Source: Isohypsibius dastychi (Eukaryota > Tardigrada > Eutardigrada > Parachela > Isohypsibiidae). From it: DNA of 20,228 nt. Below, in pieces: positions 11,350-19,428 of this stretch (its first letter is position 1; each line of letters opens with the position of its first letter). A program made the position numbers and the translations under genes. The stretch is taken from assembly GCA_034696485.1 (NCBI GenBank), contig JAQIWT010000441.1, forward strand, positions 1 through 20,228. Reading direction: 5' to 3'. The notes beneath the pieces are model-generated. The model did no database searches. It had not been told where the DNA came from and saw only the letters and a list, made by a program, of their open reading frames with translations.

Positions 11350-11470
11350 TGTACATCGCTTGGCTGTTTCGTTTTTCGCTTATGCCGTGTTTTATCTGGG
11401 TATTCTGTCGAAAAGACCTTCATTAGACGAACCGTTTTTTATTATCGGCAAATGCAATAAAATGTTATAC
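11350..11470 (+). repeat. Diverged copy of the PDZ-GEF distal 3' UTR
   Basis: This segment aligns with about 10018–10130, sharing words such as ATGCCGTGTTTT, TTCTGTCGA and CGGCAAATG in the same order and spacing. It is a third copy of material from the PDZ-GEF 3' end. It ends with AATAAA at 11456–11461, absent from the parental copy. The alignment was made by eye. Confidence 0.75.
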
Positions 11471-11508
11471 TGTACTCGTACATACCGTTCGACGAAGCGA
11501 GATGTATC

Positions 11509-11541
11509 CGTCTCCGCTTCGCTTATGGAAGCGGAACGGAC
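11509..11541. repeat. Imperfect hairpin, CGCTTC/GAAGCGG arms
   Basis: The arms CCGTCTCCGCTTC and GAAGCGGAACGG are complementary with one bulge around a loop of about 7 nt. It is GC-rich relative to its surroundings. The function is unknown; it may be a remnant of a repeat. Confidence 0.5.
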
Positions 11542-11701
11542 CTCGCCCTGACTGGACACAACACACAGCCCAACTTTCAAACCTCTCAGAAAACAAATCT
11601 GTTTTGCATCTAAATCCTCCAGTTGTCCCTGTTTGATTACGTGTTTACAACTGATTGATCCCGTGAAGTTATATCATTATTCACGATTGTCTTGTGCATC
11701 G

Positions 11702-13683
11702 ATGGACCTACCTGTACACTCCACCCATCCTGACCAGGTTTGAGAAATGAATTGTTGTTATTATTTTTCGTTCCTCTGGATCCCAGCTCTTTCTGTCAGT
11801 CCGTCGAGTATTTCCGTTTTGAACGACTTTTGTGAATCACGAATGGAATTTTGATGTTGTAGGATAGACAGAACAGGAGTGATCGTTATGTTGGAATCGG
11901 GAATCGTTTCGCTCTGAAAACGCTCTCCCATCAACTTCGTAGTTTCTTGGGAATCGGATTTCGTCGTTCTGGGATTGGCTATCGACGTCTTGTCACCACT
12001 CTGTTCTTGATATTCATTGTCGCTTCTTGTTTGCTCCTTCGTTCTGCGTCATACGGTGATTATGTTCCCGAACCCGATACTCCAGAAGATTTCTTGCTGT
12101 AAGTCCTGAAATTGTTCGAAAATTGCTGAAATTTTTCGTCCTGGTTTTTCTTCGAATGCCAGCTCACGCTCTGTCTTTCTTTACAGGTTGTCGAATCTGA
12201 CCGCCCATTCCCCGCCAGAATGCAACTGTCAGTTGGTTGAGTACAGATTCGGCCAGTATTTTGACTCCGCGGACACAAAAGCTTTCCGGAAGAATCACTG
12301 TGAACAATCGCCGTTCAACGCAGATTGGCCGTCGTACGATTTTGTCGAGGCAAACTCAAATTCGGGGTTCGGGTCGATTGTCAATAACATACTAAATGTC
12401 TATCTTCTCGCGAGCGACCCCTCCGTCAATCGGACGTTTTCTGTTTATTTGCCAAATTGGATCCACCGGCGCTGGACGTATTACTTCATCGACTTCACCG
12501 AAAAATGTGATCATCGGATATTTCATGAGGGAATCGAGTTAAAGAATAGAAATTTCATTAATGAACGAAGTCCGGAGTTCTCGATGAGTCTTGGTGGACA
12601 TCTTTCCATGAATGCTCCCAAACATACTTTTCTCCATATTCGTAAGCAGTTTTTACTACAATGCTAAGTAAGCTAAGATGTGCGTTTCAGATTCTGAATA
12701 TCTTCTCCTCGGATCTGCCGTCAAATTGCTCATGCAGCGCGATGGATGGCTTCCGGTTTTTAGATGCAAGTCAGAAATGGTCAAAGCCATGTGGAATCTG
12801 CAGGTAAGAACAACCCCGTCTGAGACTTAAATTTTTTATTCGAATTCATAGGATGAAGTTATGAATTACAAGTGTAAAAATGAACTTTTTTCGCGGAGAT
12901 GAAACACGGTTTGGATTATGTTTTTATGATTTTGAATAACCGGTTTGGTAAGGTTTTGCTCTTACCGAGTTTAAAGTTGGTGAACGAATTGGTTGAATTC
13001 AGTTTTTGAGTGCTTTGGTTTGCAATTGAAAATTCTCGGATGCAGTTGATCACATTTCGGTGATTTTTATCGGAGATGATTTCTGAGCTCTCAAAATGCA
13101 GAAGTTTATCGAGATTACATAGATTCCCTGTCTGTTACAGGAGCCCATCAAGAACGTTTCAACGTTATTCTACTCGCTTCTGGACAGCGGCAACTACTCT
13201 GCCATCCACATCCGACGTGGCGACAAGCTGATCAACGAAGCAGAGTTCATCCCGGAACAAGCTTACTTTGACAAATTGACAGAAGTCTGCAAGAACAGTT
13301 ATTGTTCAAGGCATGTTTTCGTCATTTCTGACGATGTTGCTGCAGTACAATTGATCAGTGATATGATGGGTGCTGAGGGATGGATAGTTTGGTCCATGGT
13401 AGATCTCGTCAACGCCGCGAAACTCCCAGCCGATTTCTTGCTGGAAAAAGAGGCGGGAGGATATGATTTTATGGCGATAAAGAAGTTGAAGCTGCCGGAA
13501 ATGTACAAACATACTCGGGAAGTCGTCATCAGCTTGACGTTGCTCGCCACTTCCAGCCGAGTCATCTGTACTATCAGCTCGAATTTTTGTCGTCTGAGCA
13601 TGATCTTGCGCGGGGAGGAACTGATGGACACGACATACTCCATGGATAAAGTCCTGGACGAGTCTCTGTGGGTTCCGTTTTGA
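11702..13683 (+). CDS. GT23 / FUT8-like fucosyltransferase, type II membrane protein (5 exons)
   Basis: Exons: 11702–11737, 11863–12098, 12187–12641, 12691–12803 and 13141–13683 (stop TGA), all in phase, giving 460 residues. A short basic N-terminus precedes one membrane segment at about 55–71 (LVTTLFLIFIVASCLLL), as in a Golgi type II enzyme. The C-terminal half has the alpha-1,6-fucosyltransferase hallmarks: H-I-R-R-G-D-K at 303–309 (FUT8 has HVRRTDK), an FVISDD stretch, and ICTISSNFCRL at 422–432 (FUT8: VCTFSSQVCR). By family knowledge the donor would be GDP-fucose and the acceptor a glycan. It is shorter than FUT8 (about 575 residues) and has no C-terminal SH3 domain, so it is probably a divergent paralogue. 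The acceptor is unknown. Direct copies of PDZ-GEF 3' sequence flank the gene. Confidence 0.85.
12804..13140 (+). other. Intron of fucosyltransferase-like gene, 337 nt
   Basis: This is the largest intron of the gene (CAG|GTAAGA ... CTGTTACAG|GAG), phase 0. It is AT-rich and I see nothing else in it. Confidence 0.85.
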
Positions 13684-14197
13684 GCATTTAAAAGAGCAGT
13701 CTGCAATGACGTCAAATTGGAGACTCGGTCTGCAGATGGGAGAATTCGGAGAAGGAGAGCTTTGGAAAACAGCGATGGGAGATTGCCTTCTGATCTTACT
13801 AGCCATGTAATTTTTGCCACCAAATCATTTCTGTAGAGTTCTGGTTCATTTCTCGTTTTAACCTTCAAAAATCTAGTAACCCGCGTCGGGATTATGTATG
13901 TTTTCATTTTTACTGCTCACAACTTGATCGTGATATTGAACGTATAACAACATTTATGAGTAACAGTCATTTGATTTCTGAACTGGTTTTTGACTGACGT
14001 TAAACGCATTTTCAGCACCGAACATCACGAGGAAGCTCATCGCGAAAGCGATCTCAGAGCAGAGGGCACAAAAAAATCCAGGAAGCACGATGAATTTATG
14101 AAATTGAATTTTTGGACTCTGTGCACCGGCGTGGATTGTGGCCTGACTATGCAAGTGGCATCGCGCAGGCACATCGCGCATTGATTCAATCTAAAGT
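13684..14197 (+). other. 3' flank of fucosyltransferase-like gene with an orphan reading frame
   Basis: No AATAAA is evident after the stop. A plus-strand frame after a TTTTCAG acceptor-like site (about 14014) is open to 14184 and reads as plausible protein, with TEHHEEAHRESDL early in it. It has no recognised homology or clear donor. It may be an exon remnant joined to the duplicated segment that begins at about 14198. Confidence 0.35.
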
Positions 14198-14812
14198 TGG
14201 GTGATTCCACTTACATACATGTTTTCTCAGGCGCAGTGATCTCCAGCGAATCAGTCTCACAAGCCTCAATGGCGGATTCCGGAATGGCGTCTAGCTCATT
14301 AGAAAGCTGCTCAAGTTCCGTTAACAGTCCGCCTTCTATGAACCGGATGGGCACACCACCGATTCACATCACACATATCCAGCTCATGCCCCCTCCACGG
14401 AACACTTGTGATCCCCAACCACCTCAACTTCCCCCTCGTGATCGTAACCTTTGCTATATCAAGCCTTGAGCTCCCCAACCACCGGACTACCAAAGTGCTA
14501 AGATGTCCCGTAAGACCAAATTTTCCGTTCCGAAGGAACTCTGACCTCCAGATTTGATGGTGGTGGCCCAGCTTCGACTGTATGATGTTCAGCCTTTGAG
14601 GTGTTTTTTTTGGTGCGTCGGTTGTTTTGATCTGAAGATATCTTTCCTGTATTTTTTTGTTTCTCTTGAAGTGAAAGTATTATCAGAAAGATGGAGCATT
14701 TCTTATAACCTTGCAAACTTTGATCTGTTTCTGTATATCGCTTAACTCGTCTGTTTTTTGCTTATTTAGAGTCGTGTTTTGAATGTCAATGAATATTATG
14801 AGTGAGCGGTTC
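14198..14812 (+). repeat. Second copy of the PDZ-GEF 3' end (duplicon)
   Basis: This segment aligns with about 9478–10142. It covers the 3' part of the last intron, the acceptor, the whole final exon and the 3' UTR, in the same orientation and order, with substitutions and a deletion of roughly 70 nt after about 14780. Together with the parental copy it forms direct repeats about 4.7 kb apart around the fucosyltransferase-like gene. Confidence 0.92.
14231..14585 (+). pseudogene. Broken copy of PDZ-GEF final exon
   Basis: The copy keeps the acceptor (TTTTCTCAG) and the phase 1 entry, and is close to 9511–9866 at the protein level ([17 protein letters not shown] shared). A CGG codon of the parent has become TGA at 14467–14469, and there is a net 1-nt deletion near 14536 (GAAGGAACTCTG against GAAAAGCAGTCTG). 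The PPDY motif and TSTV end therefore fall beyond the premature stop. Before that stop most codon differences are synonymous. The splice phase is intact, so use as an alternative last exon from the donor at 9452 is possible, but decay is the simpler reading. Confidence 0.88.
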
Positions 14813-14844
14813 TGTTCTCGATAATACGGGGTGTTTCAACGTAA

Positions 14845-15036
14845 TCGTGTATCAGCCAAAACAGAGATGACAACGCAGAGGCAGACAAGCTCTGCGTACG
14901 GATACGCGGTAAAAAGTATGAATGGATGACCGTTGGGGAGATCGTAGATTACGCAGTAGGCGAGAAGCTGTTCATTCATAGACGAGTGATGCACCTACAC
15001 TACGTAACGAGCGTCTGGCTTCAAGATCATATTTGA
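14845..15036 (+). other. Orphan open frame, 63 codons, no ATG at its start
   Basis: This frame is bounded by TAA at 14842 and TGA at 15034–15036 and reads as ordinary protein (KLCVRIRGKKYEWMTVGE and FIHRRVMHLHYVTSVWLQ). The only ATGs are internal. It starts just after the duplicon and just before the caspase-like N-terminal frames, so it could be an upstream exon of that gene or an exon remnant. No phase-consistent splice to the next exon was found. Confidence 0.25.
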
Positions 15037-15145
15037 TTTTGAACCATTTCGATGATTTGTCGCTTTAGTCCATTTGATAATTGATGTTTATTTGGCGATC
15101 CAGTCTGAAGTCGACATATGTTTCGTCTTATATACCATACTGGTC

Positions 15146-15608
15146 ATGGCAGCCAATCAAGCTTCAATTGAATCTTATTATCGACGGGAACATGAGAGAT
15201 GGCTCCAGAGGGCGAGAGATTCCCAAATAGAAGACATCTATATGCCCCATCGCGTCAGACAAAAGGTCCGTAGAACTGTCAAATCATGGATGTTGAAAGA
15301 TTCTGACTTCCAATAACTTTCGCGCGAACTTCATGTTTCTGTGGTTGACTTGGTCAGACAGCGAGATGCAGCCGTAAGTGTAATCGTTCATTTGTTACCC
15401 TACAGCGGAAATTTGTCCACATTTCAGGAAAAACGCCGCAGCGGTGAGCCTTTCACTGAAGCTGATAGAAGCCGCTATATGCGCGAGTTTATCATACGCA
15501 AAACGGTTCTCAGCCTATTCAACTTTGTGGAGTTTCTGATAGCCAAAAGTTATTTTACTGTCGCGAAGAAGATCTTGGTTTCCATGGATCGTTACTGTGC
15601 CACAAATG
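15146..15608 (+). pseudogene. Putative N-terminal exons before the caspase-like core, with in-frame TAA
   Basis: The frame from ATG 15146 continues to 15373 with one in-frame TAA (15314–15316); coding-like sequence resumes directly after it (LSRELHVSVVDLVRQRDAA). A good phase 0 intron follows (GCC|GTAAGT 15374 ... CATTTCAG 15427), then exon 15428–15608 (EKRRSGEPFTEADRSRYM and FNFVEFLIAKSYF) ending in a strong donor, G|GTAAGTGAGG. The translation is charged and helical. I could not match it to a CARD or any known prodomain. It lies upstream of the caspase core on the same strand, and its phase 1 donor fits an acceptor at 16667. The TAA suggests a broken gene, a sequence error, or an unrecognised exon structure. 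Confidence 0.45.
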
Positions 15609-16648
15609 GTAAGTGAGGAATGCGGGTTTTTTGAAGTTTACCGTTTCGATTCTTGTTTCAATCCTATACATCATTCCTCGTACGTATGCGCCGCGATAGT
15701 GTTAAGTCAACTGGGATGACGTCATGAAATGCAGTACGATTGTAACATGATTTTACCAGCACGTATGGTCCATAATTATGTCATTTTCCCGACAGATTCG
15801 GTCCATTCGGTTGGCGAAGATGGGTGGGGGGGGGGGGGGTCTTTGAACTCGGTTTTTTCTGCAGTGGTGAGCATGTGAACTTGTCAATACTATGGAACCT
15901 CTCGAGTCAGTATCTGCCAGTTAAATTAACTCTAGGTAAATTTATCGTCTGCTCTTGCAAATTGAGGGAAAAGTCAAGTGTTTTCTGAACATATGGGTGC
16001 GACTAAATCGCGATGAGAAAATCCCTAAAAAGCTGAGGCTAGGATTCGCAACACTAATTTCTTGGATATATGGTATACATGTGAGTTGGAACGAAATCTC
16101 TACTCCCAATACATATTAATTCTGTGGGCCTGGTTTCGTTGAGGAACCCAAAGGCAGGTTCACTATTGAGCTACTCGAGCGAGTGCAGGCACCCTCTTCC
16201 CAGATCTGGCTTGGATACGAATTTTAATCAGCCTTCAGTTCTGTGTTTGCTTGTCGGATTTGAAACAAGACAAAAGAGAGTTGTAGATCGCGTCGTTACA
16301 CGGTAGAATGGGAGTTAAACTAGAAACATGTCCACTCGTGGCTGGTTGTGTTCCATTTGGTGAGGCAGAGCGAAACAAGTACAAGGTACTTGTACTGACT
16401 AAGTGGATTACTGTTGCGAAACAACATCGATGTTCCTTCCGCTTTTTTTCAATACACTAGGCACAACAAGTGTCGTGCCATTCAAAATGTGCTGCAGTTC
16501 GAGGGTCTGGGGAGTCAATCTGAAGTCATGCTCGCTTCATTTCGTCGATCAAAAAATTATGAAGAGTAACTATCCTGGGCAGATCTGCTAAAATGTTCAC
16601 CCTTCTTTGTCTTTACTCTAGCGCACAATCTGGAAGAGTTTCAACTTC
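15609..16648 (+). other. About 1 kb between N-terminal exons and caspase core: probable intron with orphan frames
   Basis: This stretch holds a 14-G run (15826–15839), an 8-bp perfect hairpin ACAAGTAC-AAG-GTACTTGT (16375–16393) and two protein-like open frames. The first is 16120–16227 (GFVEEPKGRFTIELLERV). The second is 16399–16569 (LLLRNNIDVPSAFFQYTR). Neither joins in phase to its neighbours with evident splice sites. They may be unresolved middle exons or fossils. Confidence 0.4.
15826..15839 (+). repeat. 14-nt poly(G) tract
   Basis: This is an uninterrupted run of 14 G, preceded by GATGGGT. It is the second such run in the window; see 10781–10793. Confidence 0.97.
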
Positions 16649-18123
16649 ATGAATCTCTGTTTTTTAGCTGCGACGCAGATGACCTTTTGGGAGCACCGGT
16701 CCCATCTGCCTGATGGATTCTCTGTGCCCGCAAACTTGATTGCTCCGCCATGCGGACTGGTCCTCGTAATCGGAAATGAATCGTTTAGAAATCCATTCCA
16801 CAGTTTTCCTCCAATACGCTCTGCCGAGCAGGACTGCACTCTTGTCGTTGGTACATTTTTGAAGCTTGGATACGAGTTGCATGAACAGAAAGTTCACTAC
16901 AATAAAAATGCCTATGTACACAGAGGCCATTATTTTTGCATGCAAGTACCAGAAACTGGTTCTTCATTTTAGGAAATCAACCGGCTTGTCAACAGCCTGG
17001 CGCAACATCCCAACGCTGGCCAAATTGAGGCAATAGTTGTTTTCATCTCCACCCATGGAAGCGATGGTGGAATCATTTTCGGAGCTGATAGAAGTCCGAC
17101 CTCCGTTCAAGCAATCCAAGATATATTATCCAACCAAAGAGCACCCGCTTTTGCAACGAAACTCAAAGTGCTCATTTTCTCCGCTTGCCGAGGAAGTAAG
17201 TCACAGAAAGTTATGGCAGACCTGCACTGTTCAGCTTGAGCTGGACTGAGCTAAACGGAACGGTGTAGCTTTTCAGTTCCATCCACTATTTTGGGGTAAA
17301 AGTTTCCGTTCTGTTCCGCTCTAAAAATTGGTTACAAAAACAGATGTCCCGCTTTTTTTAAATTTTTTTCATCCAAATCAGTAGCGTTATTTAATTTTTC
17401 GTTCTGCTCGGCTCCGTTCAGTCCGTTTCGAAGTGGATTTTCTTTCGTGCAGTTCAGTTCAGTGCTCACAAAAACTGATTTCGTCCAGTTCCGTTCAGAA
17501 AAAAATTGACGGTGCTGGTCTCTAGCATACTTTGAAGATCACGTCGAGATTGTTGAACTGAAGATTGAATATTAGTAGCTACCATAGACATCATGAAAAA
17601 AACGGAAGGTGTTTAGTGCGCAGAGTGACTGTCATTCAAGAAATTACCATCCAGTGGCCTTGAAACACCCCTGCCAACAGAGATTATCAAGGTTTTGTCA
17701 AAAACATCAGTGATTTAAATGTTTTGTTCAAGTGGCCGACAATCTTACCTTTGAAATGATTTATGTGATTTCAGGCTTGTTGGATACACCCTTCGATGTA
17801 ATTCCGGACCACACAGATATCGATGATCAGTTCCTTATATTTACCACCCAACCAGGTAGACAACAAGATCGTTGAGGATCAGTTCAGCAGTGAATTTGTT
17901 TCAGGGTGTTTTTCGAGTGCTGACATGGACAGAGGCTCAATCGGTTTGAGGCCAGTTTTACAATCGTTGACTAAGCATTCTGGGAAGATCTGTTTGAAGA
18001 AGGTCATGTCTGAGGCAGGTGATCCGCAAGATTTCACAAACCGTATAAATTAATGGTTTTTTCGCAGGCCAAACTCAGTGTATCCAAAAAACAACGCCGA
18101 TGGCGGAAAAGAGGACAACTTGA
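16649..18123 (+). CDS. Caspase-like cysteine peptidase core (C14 family), divergent
   Basis: Exons in phase: 16649–16915, 16973–17195, 17775–17855, 17905–18018 and 18068–18123 (stop TGA), giving 246 residues from the ATG at 16649. The p20 part starts at GLVLVIGNESF (about 36) and has R-S-A-E-Q-D, equivalent to the caspase RxGTDxD turn. The catalytic His lies in STHGSDGG (His117, 17054–17056) and the catalytic Cys in SACRG (Cys161, 17186–17188; usual form QACRG). An acidic linker (DHTDIDDQFLIF) leads into p10. There the usual SWRN is replaced by SSAD (194–197), so the S1/S2 Trp and Arg are missing. The C-terminus is short (QKTTPMAEKRTT). The start is uncertain: acceptors at 16621 and 16667 could join upstream exons, and an alternative frame from 16622 also looks coding up to TGA at about 16711. 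It could be active with changed specificity, or a non-catalytic regulator. Confidence 0.8.
17196..17774 (+). other. Caspase-like gene intron with GTTC-rich degenerate repeat
   Basis: This phase 1 intron sits directly after the ACRG motif (GGAA|GTAAGT ... GATTTCAG|GC). Its first half, about 17221–17510, is full of related words: AACGGAACGG, GTTCTGTTCCG, CCGTTCAGTCCG, CAGTTCAGTTCAG and CCAGTTCCGTTCAG. The early copies are in opposite orientation to the later ones, suggesting a degenerate inverted repeat or decayed simple-repeat element. Confidence 0.6.
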
Positions 18124-18464
18124 ATCTTTCGTCCCAGATTATAGGACAAGGATTCCCGGCCCCGTTTTTGTTGTACCGGCAGAGGAGCAGAGGATCCAAT
18201 GCTTTGGATTCTGATCTTGACTTGTAAAGTTTTTGTTGCTTCTTAATCCGATCTGAAGTGTCGGAAAATTCGTTGTTGACTGGGTAAGGCTACTCACTGC
18301 TACCGGGTAGGTTGCTTCTATCTTTGGTTTGAGCTTTTCGTGTTTCGAGACAGGTCTTCAATATTTCATTGTTTATTCTGAGAATTCAGTCAATGAATTT
18401 TAGCTTTGCTCAGTTTCATTTGCTTTTCCGGCTATTCTTGCTTTCCTTGTAATATTGTTCTCAG
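18124..18464. other. 3' flank of caspase-like gene
   Basis: The first 90 bases remain open in another frame (from the 18068 acceptor in phase 0, to a stop near 18211), giving a basic then mixed peptide with RIPGPVFVVPAEEQR. The splice phase does not favour it. The rest is AT-rich with no recognised feature and ends in an acceptor-like GTTCTCAG (18457–18464). Confidence 0.35.
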
Positions 18465-18905
18465 ACACAGGCGGGATTCCATTTCACGGTCATAGTTTCA
18501 GCCTACACTATCTACCAAAACAACGTTAACACCACGGAGCCCCCAACCATGGAGCCCCCAACCACGGAGCCCCCAACCACGGAGCCCCCAACCACTCAGC
18601 CGACAACCACGAAGCCCACTAGACGACCCACGACCCAACGACAACCACGGCCCGAGCACTCAGCCGAATACCACTCAACCTAACAAAGTCACCCACAAAA
18701 CTGCCCATGACAACCGATCACTCACTTGAGCACACGACTATCCACATTCTTGACCACTGCAACCACAACAAAAGTGACGACAAATACCACAACTAAGCCT
18801 TCAACAAGGCCGGCAACTCAAGCAACAACAAGGTTTACAGTCGTATTTGGTTTGATCGTACTGCGCATACCGTCACAACATCGAATGAATTTGACAATAT
18901 TGATC
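18465..18905 (+). pseudogene. Thr/Pro-rich mucin-like coding remnant
   Basis: From an acceptor-like CTCAG the frame 18465–18683 reads GFHFTVIVSAYTIYQ followed by TTEPP repeats and PTTTKPTRRPTTQ, then stops. Thr-rich coding then continues in other frames (PSTQPNTTQPNKVT; later TTATTTKVTTNTTTKPSTRP to about 18836), so at least two frame changes are needed for a single product. Such linkers are typical of O-glycosylated nematode surface or secreted proteins. The folded part before the repeats is not identified. It reads best as a decayed mucin-like exon, though unnoticed introns or sequence errors are possible. Confidence 0.55.
18534..18593 (+). repeat. 15-bp tandem repeat ACGGAGCCCCCAACC, four units
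   Basis: Four near-identical 15-mers encode TEPPT; the second unit begins ATG instead of ACG. More degenerate units (ACTCAGCCGACAACC) follow. The repeat keeps the reading frame, as in mucin-type protein repeats. Confidence 0.95.
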
Positions 18906-19235
18906 TGAATTCCTGTCTTTCTTTCATGCTTTCCGAAGTTGTGCCGTCACGTTTTTATGCCACTTGCTGTGTAGGTGCATTTCAAACCTTTGGTATTCTG
19001 ATTCAGGCACATTATGGAGCTGCATTGTTCGGTAGATCGTGTAAAGTGTTTTTTTTTCATAAAGACTTCGCCGTTTCACTGGTCAAACTACAAAGCATGT
19101 TTGTAAGCGACCACTGTTTTTGGTCATAATCGTGACTGTGGACCATTACTCGTTACAGGGACCTGTCACCCGAAGCACAAGAAATCCAAACCTGTCTGCC
19201 CGCCCGCACAGTTTATACCGTTTTACAACTTTCAT
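18906..19235. other. No recognised gene
   Basis: An open frame at 18926–19129 has a hydrophobic, Cys- and Phe-rich translation but no motif, splice context or similarity I recognise. Otherwise I see nothing. Confidence 0.4.
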
Positions 19236-19404
19236 TACTGTACTGTCTCGATGCTTTTGGCCACTTTTTAGACCCTGGTGGTAATTTAACCCCGGTCATT
19301 TTACCTTACCGAGTCAGGGTACCACCATACGGTGGCTTGTTGCCCCAGCGGTAAATTACCACCACGGTCCAAAAAGTGGCCAAAAGCATCGAGACAGTAC
19401 AGTA
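19236..19404. mobile_element. MITE-like element with 53-bp terminal inverted repeats
   Basis: Arms 19236–19288 and 19352–19404 are inverted copies identical at 51 of 53 positions, beginning TACTGTACTGTCTCGATGC. The 63-bp middle contains a smaller dyad (ACCACCATACGGTGG). The whole can fold into one long hairpin. The outermost TA on each side may be a target duplication, as in Tc1/mariner-derived MITEs, but that is inferred. It has no coding capacity, so it would be non-autonomous. Confidence 0.88.
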
Positions 19405-19428
19405 CGAGGAGAAAAACTTAATCTGCAC

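Noticed and set aside
9866-11702. Operon of the PDZ-GEF and the fucosyltransferase-like gene
   Set aside because: The gap of about 1.8 kb is far larger than the roughly 100-bp spacing typical of nematode operons, and no trans-splice signal can be assigned.
13299-13907. 202-residue minus-strand open frame
   Set aside because: It is antisense to the last exon of the fucosyltransferase-like gene, whose sense frame has clear GT23 motifs; the antisense translation has none.
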